Source: Colocasia esculenta (lineage: Eukaryota; Streptophyta; Magnoliopsida; Alismatales; Araceae). From it: a DNA stretch of 64,000 bases. A program made the translations under genes and the position numbers. Position 1 is the stretch's first letter. Every line of letters starts with the position of its first letter. The stretch covers positions 19,131,346-19,195,345 of the forward strand of contig CM024766.1 in assembly GCA_014218235.1 (NCBI GenBank), given 5' to 3'. Shown here in pieces: positions 55,726-64,000 of the stretch. A model generated the notes under the pieces. That model was not told where the DNA came from and did no database searches. It was given only the letters and a program-made list of their open reading frames with translations.

Positions 55726-57602
55726 CATGATTCCTTTTGGTGTGAAATTTTTGTTGTTTTTGAAGTGAGAGTTAGATTTAATTGTGAAATTTTTATTGTT
55801 TTTCTGATATGAAGTAAATCCAACACTGGACTTCAAGTTCTGTTGATTATTGCCTTGAACTCTTCCATGTTTGTATTGTGTTTTGGAATTTTTCATTTGA
55901 TTCTGATTTTTGAGTTTTGAGTTCATTGGTGGTTTTCCCTGAATGTTTTTCTCTGACTGACTGTAAGAGGTGCTTCCTTTAACAAATGAAGTTATTAAGG
56001 TTTGCCCAATTTTCTTCTTGTTTTCAGTCTGAAAACCTAGACCATGCTTAGTAGTGTTCATCCGAACTCCTAATATAGCATCTAGGTTTTCTTTTCCTTT
56101 GACAAATTTTGACAAGATTTTTTTCTTGTCGTTCAGTTCTTTTTGAACAATCTTCAATTCTTCCTGAATCACTTCTTTTTCTTTTTTAAGTTTTTCATTT
56201 TTATCTATTAGAATTTGTTTCTCCTTTTCAGTGCACTGACATCTTTCTTTAACAAGATCAAGCTATTCATTTAAACATTCTTGTTCCTTTTTCAAGCTCA
56301 CAATCTCATTGTTCAAAAAATTTATTTGTTCAGATTCTTGAGAATTATGCAATATGTTGTGAATTTTCTTTTCCAATGTTTTATTTTCAGATTTTAGTTC
56401 ACACAAATTTTCAAATAATGTAGCATATGCTTCTTCCCAATCCTCAGTTGGAAAATCTTCAAATGATGAGCTTACCTCATTATTCTCTTCATTTCTGGCC
56501 ATTAAACATGTGATTTCTTCTTCATTAGATCCACTTTCTTCTTGCTCTTCATCATCTTCATCGCTCCATGTGGCCAGCATGTCTTTGGTTTTCTTGAACA
56601 TCTGATTCTTCAGCTTTTTCTTCAAGTCAGGACACTCTCCTCTCATGTGTTCTGGTTTCCTGCATTCATAACAGATTATGTCAATTTTCTTGTTTGTTTC
56701 AATTTTCCTATTGAAGTCATTTTTCTTTGAAAAATCCTTTTTGTTGGAAGGTTTGAACTTACCTTTCCCTTTCTTTCTCAAGAATTTCTTGAATTGCCTT
56801 GTCAATAAGGCCAATTCATCATCATCATCTTCATCAGTTTCATCAGATTTTTCAATAACATTCTTTGAGCTAGATGAGGCTTTCAAAGCAATAGGTTTTT
56901 TAGATGCAATGACAGATGCATTTCTTTTCAAATTAATCTCATATGTCATTAATGAACCTATCAGCTCATCTAATTGCATGGTTGATAAATTCTTTGAATC
57001 CTCAATTACAGTGGCCTTTGTGTGCCAGGCTGATGGCAGAGACCTAAGTATTTTCCTGACAGGATCACTGTTGGTATAATCTTTTCCTAGACCTCTAAGA
57101 CAATTTACAATAAGCATGAACCTAGAAAACATTTCGGAAATGGTCTCATCACTCTTCATCCTGAATATTTCATACTCTGAGACTAGAATACTTGCCTTTG
57201 TTTCCCTTACCTCAGAGGTTCCCTCATTTATTAGTTGGAGTTTATCCCACATCTCCTTCACAGACTTACATGATGATACTCTGGAGTACTCTTTGGGATG
57301 GATGGCACACTGCATCATATTCATAGCACTCCAGTTAAGTGTGGACTTCTTGATATGCTCCTTAGCCTATAAATCTTCATCTTCTGGCAATTCAGCAGGC
57401 CCTTTGTCAACAATCTTCCAGAGCTCATAGTCCTGAGCTCTTAAGAATACCTGCATCCTATTTTTCCAATAGGAATAATCAAATCCATCGAAAAAAGGAG
57501 GCCTAGTAACTGAGTGACCCTCAGCCATGAATCCCTTAGTGATTTCCATAGCAAGAACTCTTGATCGCTAGATCAAACACTTATCAAGTGCAATGAGAAC
57601 CC

Positions 57603-57614
57603 TCTCTGATACCA
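57603..57614 (-). other. C4 primer-binding site
   Basis: The minus strand reads TGGTATCAGAGA, two bases from the 5' LTR at 57617; one mismatch at the last position to the Met-tRNA complement. Confidence 0.9.
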
Positions 57615-57616
57615 AA

Positions 57617-58917
57617 TGAAATGTTGCGGAAAACAGCTATGATGAAATCTAGAAGGGGGGGGGAGGTTGAATATATTTCAATGAATTTAAAATTCACTCT
57701 ATTTGTAGCTAAGAGAAATTGATGTAAGACTCAAATCTAAAACTCAATCATAATTCTGAACAGTTTAGATAGATCAAATGATGTGATAGCAATGAGCCTA
57801 CCAAGCATCTAGCGCACAGGCAATCAAACCATAGAGACACAATGATTTAGGGTGGTTCGGATTACACAATTGTGTATCCTGCATCCACCATCCACACACA
57901 CACACAATGTGGCTTATATCGCCAGTTCAGAATAGATCACAATTCAACACACAGTCTGAGATAACTGAGATCTCAGATCTGAACACACACGTAAAATTGG
58001 GCACAAGGATTGCTCCAATCTCACAAACCACACACTATGAGTTGAGTTTAAAGTGAAGAACCAGACAAGACACTTGAATTGTAAACTGGAGAGGTCTGGT
58101 TCGAATCCCCCTATTCTGCTTCCAGGTGGGAGATCAGATCTTCTGCTTCAACTCCAGGAAGAAGACACTGAGATCTGGAAATTCCTCTTGAAATGGATCA
58201 TCCAAGGTGCTTGGAGCTTCAAATTCTTCAGATCAGGATGCAGATATCCAGGATGAAGCCTTCCTCTGAAATCACCTACTACTTCTGAAAGTTGGAAGAA
58301 CTAGAGTGTGTGTGCCTCCAAGTATGAGTGGAAAATGGACATTTATAGTCCCATGGATCCACGAGATCCCTTGGAATTTAGGGGCACAAATATTCTCGAT
58401 CAAAAGTCTTCAATCAAACCCATCCACGTGTCCTTGCAATTCAGATCTGGAAAAATATCCGAGGTGTGTCGACACACTTTGTACTTGTGTCGACACACTA
58501 TCCACTGGTTGCAGAATAGGCTTCTAGGAGGGACAGTGTGTGCCGACACACAAGCATCCTGTGTCGACACCACTGGCTACTGGCTTCAAAACAGGCTTCT
58601 GAGAGGGACAGTGAGTGTCGACACACAAGCATCCTGTGTCGACACCACTGACTCTATTATGCTCTGACTGCTTGCTAGATGCATGGAATGTGTCGACACC
58701 ACTAAACTTGTGTCGACACAGCAGAATTGCTTTCATGTTTATTTCTTCTAGAATTGAGTTATGTGTTGACACACTTTCTGAATAGTGTCGACACCACTGT
58801 CATCATGAGAATATTTCTGTGAGCTACACATGGAAAATGGTGTTAGATATAATTGAAGCATGATTTCTACATTTGTATGTATCATAGTTAAACATCATCA
58901 AAATAAGAGATCCAACA
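57617..58917 (-). repeat. C4 5' LTR (1301 bp)
   Basis: Same ends as the 3' copy. TATA box (ATTTATAG plus strand) at 58341-58348; GTCGAC array at 58468-58792; G-run at 57656-57664. Few differences from the 3' LTR, mostly transitions and short indels. Confidence 0.95.
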
Positions 58918-58922
58918 CCCTC

Positions 58923-59450
58923 GAGAAACTCATTGGGTCTTTAATGGCTCATGAAATAAACATGGAAATGCTAGGAGAATCCTCCAGCAAGAAGAAGCAC
59001 AACATTGCCATCAAGGCTACAGAAAATACTTCTGAGGGTGAATCAGAAAGTGAAAAGAGTGATCAGAACAGTGAAAATGAAGAAGCTTTTCTCTCCAGAC
59101 GACTGCAATGCATTCTAGCCAAGAAGAAATATCAGTCAGGAAGAAGGTACTTTAAGAAAGGTAGAGAATTCAAGAGATCTGAAGGCAAAGAAGTCAAAAG
59201 GTATGAGCCCATATGCTATGAATGTAAGAAGCCTGAACATCTCAAGGTTGTGTGTCCAAAACTGAAGAAGATTGAATTCAAGAAAAAGGATAACATGAAG
59301 AAATTTAAGAAATACAAGAAGAAAGCCATGGCTGCTGCTTGGAACAATGAGAGTGACTCAGATAGTGAGTCAAGCTCCAGCGAAAAAGAAGAAGAAAAGG
59401 TCAACTTGGCTTTTATGGCAAATGTCGACGACAAGGGAAGCCTTAGAGCA
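58923..59450 (+). pseudogene. gag: C3 gag, C-terminal part
   Basis: Resumes the gag frame after C4: EKLIGSLMAHEINMEMLGES, a Lys/Glu/Ser-rich part, CCHC box CYECKKPEHLKVVC near 59215, a basic KKFKKYKKKAMAAAW segment, then an acidic Ser/Glu stretch. It runs without a stop directly into protease. No long coiled coil or second knuckle lies between, so this gag is shorter than those of C1, C2 and C4, either by deletion or by a different layout. Confidence 0.9.
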
Positions 59451-60752
59451 TCAAAGTGGTACCTAGACAGTGGGTGCTCAAGGCATATGACCGGCAACAA
59501 AAGGTTATTCTCTTCTATCAAAGATGAAGAAGGAACAGTAACTTATGGAGATAATGGTAAAGGATCAGTGATTGGTTGTGGATCAATTGGAAGCAAAGAC
59601 AAGATCCTGATAGAAGATGTTCTCTGTGTTAAAGGACTCAAGCACAATTTAATCAGCATCAGTTAACTATGCGACAAGAGTCATCAGATCAAATTTCAGG
59701 AATCCAAATGCCTAATCATTGAGGATGGAACAACTATTTTTGAAGCCTGCAGAGAGAAAAATCTGTATGTACTACACCTAGAAGAGTTGAAGAATCATGA
59801 CATTTGTCTGGCAGCAAGCAAAGAACATAATGCTGAACTTTGGCACAGAATATTAGGACATTGCAGCTTGGACGGAATCAGAAAACTCATCAAATATGAT
59901 CTAGTGGAAGGTCTACCGAAGATGAATTCAAGACTAGACAATATCTGTGAACCATGTGCAAAAGGAAAGCATGCAAGATCCTCCTTCAAATCCAAGACAA
60001 TAGTCACCACCTCCAAACCACTAGAACTGCTTCATATGGACTAGTTTGGACCAATGAGAACAACTAGTTTGGGAGGAAAGAATTTCGAATTTGTTATAGT
60101 TGATGATTATTCCAGATATACATGGGTATCATTTCTTGAGCACAAAGATGACACTTTTGATAGCTTTGTGAAGTTCAGTAAACTAGTTCAGAAAGATAAG
60201 AAGTACAATATCATAAGTATTCAATCGGATCATGGAGGAGAGTTTCAGAATGACAAGTTTGAAGAATTCTGTGATGATCTGGGGATTGAACACAATTTCT
60301 CAGCACCAAGAACACCATAGCAAAATGGAGTAGCTAAGAGGAAGAATAGAACACTTCTGGATATGGCAAGAACAATATTATCTGAGTATAATCTTCCAAG
60401 ATATTTCTGGGCCGAAGCTATCAATGCAACTTTCTATATAATTAATAGAGTCATGATCAGACCCATTCTAAAGAAGACTGCATACGAACTGTACAAGCAA
60501 AAGAAGCCCAAGATTAACCATCTCAGAACATTTGGATGCCCATGCTTCATTCACTACAATGGTAAGAGAGATATTGGTAAGTTGGATCCCAAATCAGATG
60601 AAGATATTTTTATGGGGTATACTTCTAAACCTAAAGGATATAGAGTTTTTAACAAAAGAAGTTTATTAATTGAACAAACTATACATGTTATTTTTGATGA
60701 GTCTAACCCTTCCTTGAGAAAGGGAATTGGTAGTGATGATGAAGATGCATAA
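59451..60752 (+). pseudogene. pol: C3 protease and integrase pseudogene
   Basis: Protease ASKWYLDSGCSRHMTGNKRL has an intact DSG. LCVKGLKHNLISIS ends at a TAA (59665-59667). Integrase: LWHRILGHCSLDGIRKLI and ICEPCAKGKHARSSF (HHCC), first catalytic Asp in LLHMD followed at once by TAG (60042-60044), IQSDHGGEFQNDKF (second Asp), TAG at 60318-60320, then GVAKRKNRTLLDMAR, where the catalytic Glu codon is replaced by AAG (Lys, 60336-60338). C-terminal part LPRYFWAEAINATFYIINRV, YKQKKPKINHLRTFGCPCFI, LIEQTIHVIFDESNP, stop at 60750-60752. Dead by both stops and a catalytic change. Confidence 0.93.
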
Positions 60753-61840
60753 AACCTTTCTAAGAAACTGAAAGAAGCAACCATCAAAGATGATGAAGAT
60801 CCACCCTTGGAAGAACTGCAACAAAAAGATATCATCCATGATGATCTTCCAAAGGAATGGAGATAGAAGAAGATCACCCAAAAGATAATATCATTGGAGA
60901 TCCATCCGTTGGGGTAAGAACTAGAGGTAATACCATTCCTTGTGTTTACTTAGCATTTGTCTCTCAAATAGAGCCGAAGATAGTCAATGAAGCACTATCT
61001 GATGAATCTTAGATTTTAGCCATACAAGATGAACTTAATCAGTTCAAGAGAAATCATGTCTGGTCCCTTGTTCTTAGACCATCAGATCATCCTGTGATTG
61101 GCACCAAATGGGTGTTCAGGAACAAATTGGATGAAATTGGTGTTAGCACTAGAAATAAGGCTAGATTGGTTGGTCAAGGCTATTCCCAAGAGGAAGGCAT
61201 AAATTTCGATGAAACCTATGCACCAGTTGCTAGACTAGAGGCTATTCGAATATTGCTTGCCTATGCATCTGCATTAGATTTAAAACTTTTACAAATGGAT
61301 GTAAAATTAGCTTTTTTAAATGGCTTTATAAAGGAGGAAGTTTATGTAGAACAGCCTCCTGGTTTTGATGATTTTGATTTTCCAAATCATGTTTTCAAAT
61401 TGCATAAAATTTTATATGGTTTAAAACAAGCACCTAGAGCCTGGTATGAAAGACTCAGTGCTTTTTTTATTAGATCATGGTTTTATTAGAGGTCAAGTAG
61501 ATAGTACCCTCTTTATTAAATCTAATGCCAAAAATATATTAATTGTACAAATCTATGTAGATGACATTATCTTTGAATCTACTGATGAATCTCTGTGCAA
61601 GTATTTTGAAAAGCTAATGCAGGGAGAATTTGAAATGAGCATGATGGGAGAACTCAACTACTTCCTTGGACTACAAATCAAGCAAAGCAATGAAGGAACT
61701 CATATCAGTCAGGTAAAATACACCAAGGAACTGTTGAAGAAGTTTGGTTTTGAGAATGCCAAACCAATGTCCACTCCCATGAGTACATCAATTAGGTTAG
61801 ATACTGATCCGGAAGGTAAGAAAGTTGATCAGAAACTTTA
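60753..61840 (+). pseudogene. pol: C3 linker and reverse transcriptase pseudogene, cut by C5
   Basis: A frameshifted acidic linker (60753-61010) leads to RT: AIQDELNQFKRNHVWSLV, GTKWVFRNKLDEIGVSTRNK, FDETYAPVARLEAIRILLAY, LLQMDVKLAFLNGFIKEEVY, LYGLKQAPRAWYERLSAF. A one-base shift in a T7 run (61462-61468) is followed by the intact catalytic IVQIYVDDIIFES and FEMSMMGELNYFLGLQIK, STPMSTSIRLDTD. The frame ends at QKLY, where the C5 LTR begins. RNase H and the 3' LTR are not in the window. Confidence 0.93.
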
Positions 61841-63160
61841 TGTTGGGTTTTCCATATATCATGTTTTTGATGATCACATTAACATCCTTGAACATTGATT
61901 TAATGCAAAATTGATGTGCTAACTAACATGAAAAACACCATGAAAGTGATTGAGTTAAACATTGCTAAATCATACAATGTACATCACTAACAATGTATTT
62001 GCATGTAGGTGCACAAGCATGAAACATGGAGCATTGAAGAAATGAGCAAAAAGCACAAATATCTGTCAAAGAGGTGTATCTGTCGACAGATGAAATGTAC
62101 CTGTCGACAGATTCATACAGTCATTCCAAGACAGAACTCAGGTTTGCATCTCTGAGTGTATCTGTCGACAGATGCAATGTACCTGTCGACAGATACACAC
62201 AGTCAACCCAGGACAGAGCTCAGGTTTTCTATTCCTGAGTGCATCTGTCGACATATACACTCAGAAACTCAATTTCCTGAAACCCAGTTCTCAGCCTGAG
62301 TGCGCCTGTCGACAGATGCAAGTGCACCTGTCGACAGACGACGGAAACATGAGATTTTGTGTTTCCAAATCCGGCCCCATTTGGGCGTTTCCTTCCTCCA
62401 CGACCCCCACCTTTACCTAACACTATATAAGCATCCTTTTGGAGCCAAATTCGCAGAGAGCAGCCTCCCATCCAAGAGCCTCCAAGGGACCAAGAAGAAA
62501 AGCCCAAATTGCTGCTCTGCTTCACCTTCCGCCCAGATCGTCGTGGAATCACCATCTATGCAGAGCTGAAGCCGGATCGTCATCAATTCAACCTTCTACA
62601 TCGATCAATCTACATCCAATCGAAGTTTGAAGAGCGTTTGGACGATCCACGAGAAGAATTCCAACGGATTTGTTCCCTAATTCCTAATTCTTCTCCATTT
62701 CATAATTTCCATTCCATCGTGTGTGTGTGTGGTTGTGTTTCGAGCATCCCTTGTGCTTGATTCACGTAATTGTGGTTGTTCTGATCGTGCTTCATCAGAC
62801 AACGTGTGTGTGGTTGAGTTGTAGTGTTGAACTCGCTCATAAGCAATCGTTTCTGCGTGTGTGTGTGGACGGTGGATGTAGGATACACGAGTTGTGTACT
62901 CCGAACCACCTTAAATCATCGTGTTCTGTGGTTTGTTCGCGTTTTGCGATAGATGATTGGTAGGCACGGTGTTCATACGCACGTTTGATTCCCTGTTCTC
63001 ATATATCAACTCAAGCTTTCTTAATCTCAATCAATTCCATTCAAGTTTCATTGAGATTGCTGTAGGACCGAAAAGAAGCCATCAATAGTTAGAATTTGCC
63101 GTAATCTATTCAACCCCCCCTTCTAGATTACCGTATTGTGTATTTCCGCATAACCCTTCA
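61841..63160 (+). repeat. C5 5' LTR (1320 bp)
   Basis: TGTTGGGTTTTCC to ATAACCCTTCA. TATA box TATATAAG at 62424-62431; C-tract CCCCCCCTTCTAGATTA near 63114-63130. Short frames downstream of the TATA box show nothing recognisable. Confidence 0.94.
62082..62335. repeat. GTCGAC pair array in C5 LTR
   Basis: Three pairs of CTGTCGACAG: 62082 and 62103 (step 21), a second with step 21 near 62165, and 62308 and 62330 (step 22), plus a decayed single copy near 62248. The array ends about 90 bp upstream of the TATA box. Confidence 0.9.
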
Positions 63161-63162
63161 AT

Positions 63163-63173
63163 TGGTATCAAGC
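63163..63173 (+). other. C5 primer-binding site
   Basis: TGGTATCAAGC, the Met-tRNA complement with one base missing, two bases after the LTR end. Confidence 0.88.
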
Positions 63174-63234
63174 GGGTTTCTCCGATTTACTGTTTTTCGT
63201 CATTTGATCTAGCGATCAGGAGATTTTCGATCTT

Positions 63235-64000
63235 ATGGATTCTAGCAAAGGGTATTGGCCGAGGGACATTCAGTAACCAGGCCACCCTATTTTGATGGCA
63301 CTGACTATCCTTATTGGAAAAACCGTATGCAGGTATTTTTGAGAGCTCAAAATTACGAGCTGTGGAAGATAGTCAGCAAGGGACCATATGTGTTGCCCGA
63401 GGACGAAGACACCTGGACGAAAGACCAAATAGCCAAAGGAACTCTCAACTGGAGCGCACTAAACATGATGCAATGTGCGGTGCATCCAAAGGAGTTCTCA
63501 AGAGTCTCCACATGCTCAACAGCAAAAGAGATGTGGGACAAGCTTGAACTCATTTACGAAGGTACGTCCGAGGTAAGGGAAACTAAAGTTAGCATGTTAG
63601 TGTCTGAATATGAAATGTTCAAGATGAAAACTGATGAAACCGTATCAGACATGTTTGCAAGATTCATGATAATAGTTAACGGGCTAAAAGGTCTTAAGAA
63701 GGAATACTCTGAAAGTGACTTAGTAAGAAAGATCCTTCGATCTCTTACTTCATCTTGGAATACTAAGGCCACTGTCATTGAGGATTCCAAAGACCTTTCC
63801 AAAATGAAATTGGATGAACTAATTGGCTCTCTAATGACATATGAAATCAACATCAAAAGAAAAGAATTAGAAGAAAATCCTAGGAAGTCAATTGCTCTAA
63901 GAGCATCCAATAAAACATCAACAAGTTCTAAGAAATCCATTCAACAAGATAGTGATGAGCAAGAAACCTCTAGTGAGAGTGATGATGGTGAAATGGCAAT
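63235..64000 (+). pseudogene. gag: C5 gag pseudogene, runs off window
   Basis: The ATG at 63235 opens MDSSKG. One base is lost near 63255, so the rest (AEGHSVTRPPYFDGTDYPYW, KNRMQVFLRAQNYELWKIV, WSALNMMQCAVHPKEFSRVS, VRKILRSLTSSWNTKATVIE, IGSLMTYEINIKRKELEE) is read in another frame, which stays open to the window end. Very similar to C1 gag. With a single visible lesion it is among the best-kept gags here. The zinc knuckle would lie beyond 64000. Confidence 0.92.

Larger units (their letters stand above)
53862..57549 (-). pseudogene. gag: C4 gag pseudogene, split by solo LTR S4
   Basis: Minus strand; ATG at 57547-57549 (MEITKGFMAEGHSVTRPPFF). Gag N domain (YWKNRMQVFLRAQDYELW), TAG at 57364-57366, MNMMQCAIHPKEYSRVSS, VRKILRSLPSAWHTKATVIE, an acidic stretch (DETDEDDDDELA), CCHC box CYECRKPEHMRGEC near 56670, a long coiled coil (56400-56050) with one TAG at 56260-56262, a basic Asn/Lys-rich part, then S4. 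After S4 the second knuckle CTICKKSRHTDDKC (54017-53976) and the closing KEIWIPKSSF before the TAA at 53859. All pieces share one reading frame, so only two stops plus S4 disrupt this gag. Confidence 0.93.
45376..58917 (-). mobile_element. C4: SIRE/Maximus-type copia with third ORF, minus strand
   Basis: 3' LTR 45376-46681, purine tract, ORF3 46978-48952, spacer, pol 50733-53852, gag 53862-57549 (split by S4), primer-binding site, 5' LTR 57617-58917. TSD CCCTC at 45371-45375 and 58918-58922. Net length without S4 and its TSD is 11,837 bp, long for copia and explained by ORF3 and a 1.7-kb spacer. Its genes carry relatively few lesions, mostly single stops. Confidence 0.96.
24286..61840 (+). 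mobile_element. C3: SIRE/Maximus-type copia, broken by C2, S2, G5 and C4
   Basis: One plus-strand element whose pieces are separated by four insertions with matching target copies: 5' LTR (24286-24466, 30547-31753, 33354-33683), gag (33746-34297, 45355-45375, 58923-59450), protease and integrase (59450-60752), RT (about 61012-61840). The gag reading across the two largest insertions closes exactly once one TSD copy is removed for each. The 5' LTR start and all sequence after mid-RT are missing; C5 begins in the RT at 61841. Confidence 0.9.
61841..64000 (+). mobile_element. C5: SIRE/Maximus-type copia, 5' part
   Basis: 5' LTR (61841-63160), primer-binding site and gag, leaving the window at the right edge. 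Inserted in the RT of C3. The expected target copy is CTTTA (61836-61840); its partner is outside. Sister of C1 by LTR length, motif array and gag sequence. Confidence 0.93.

Overview
The window is nuclear DNA of a flowering plant and is essentially all LTR-retrotransposon. Two lineages account for nearly everything: Ty3/gypsy chromoviruses whose pol ends in an integrase with a chromodomain-like tail (Tekay-like), and Ty1/copia elements of the SIRE/Maximus type (LTRs starting TGTTG, a C-tract near the LTR end, coiled-coil gag, and in one element a third ORF). I found no host gene, tRNA, rRNA or CRISPR array. The species cannot be named from the sequence.

Layout, left to right. G1 (1-3388, minus): gag and 5' LTR of a gypsy element running off the left edge. 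A satellite-like array (3389-4049). G2 (4050-8629, minus): 3.5-kb 3' LTR and end of pol of a chromovirus, broken inside integrase. G3: an LTR fragment (8630-8674 and 19741-20703). S1: a solo LTR (8675-19735, TSD GGTGT) split by G4, a full-structure chromovirus (10671-19062, TSD TTATG). C1 (20704-24285): 5' LTR, gag and start of protease of a SIRE-type element. C3 (24286-61840): a SIRE-type element broken by C2 (24467-30541, TSD TACAG, a gag-only derivative), solo LTR S2 (31754-33348), gypsy G5 (34298-45349, TSD CTAAT, itself holding solo LTR S3, TSD GCTAT) and copia C4 (45376-58917, TSD CCCTC, holding solo LTR S4, TSD CATGA). C5 (61841-64000): 5' LTR and gag of a further SIRE-type element cutting C3's RT and running off the right edge.

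All gag and pol genes are decayed by frameshifts and stops. C4 has the most complete gene set: gag, protease, integrase, RT, RNase H and a roughly 658-codon third ORF between pol and the 3' LTR. Primer-binding sites are all of the initiator-Met tRNA type (TGGTATCAGAG).

The most unusual signal lies in the LTRs, not the genes. Every chromovirus LTR here carries clusters of 20-bp dyads of one geometry: a 5-bp CG-containing half-site, exactly 10 bp of unconserved spacer, and the inverted half-site. Half-site sequences differ between families (GCGAC/GTCGC, GCGTC/GACGC, ACGTC/GACGT, GACGG/GCCGT). The SIRE-type LTRs carry either paired GTCGAC palindromes repeating every 20-22 bp, or ACGATTT/TCGATTT arrays with alternating steps of about 16-17 and 20-21 bp. 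GTCGAC pairs with the same spacing also occur inside C4, once in a non-coding spacer and once in the coding linker between integrase and RT.
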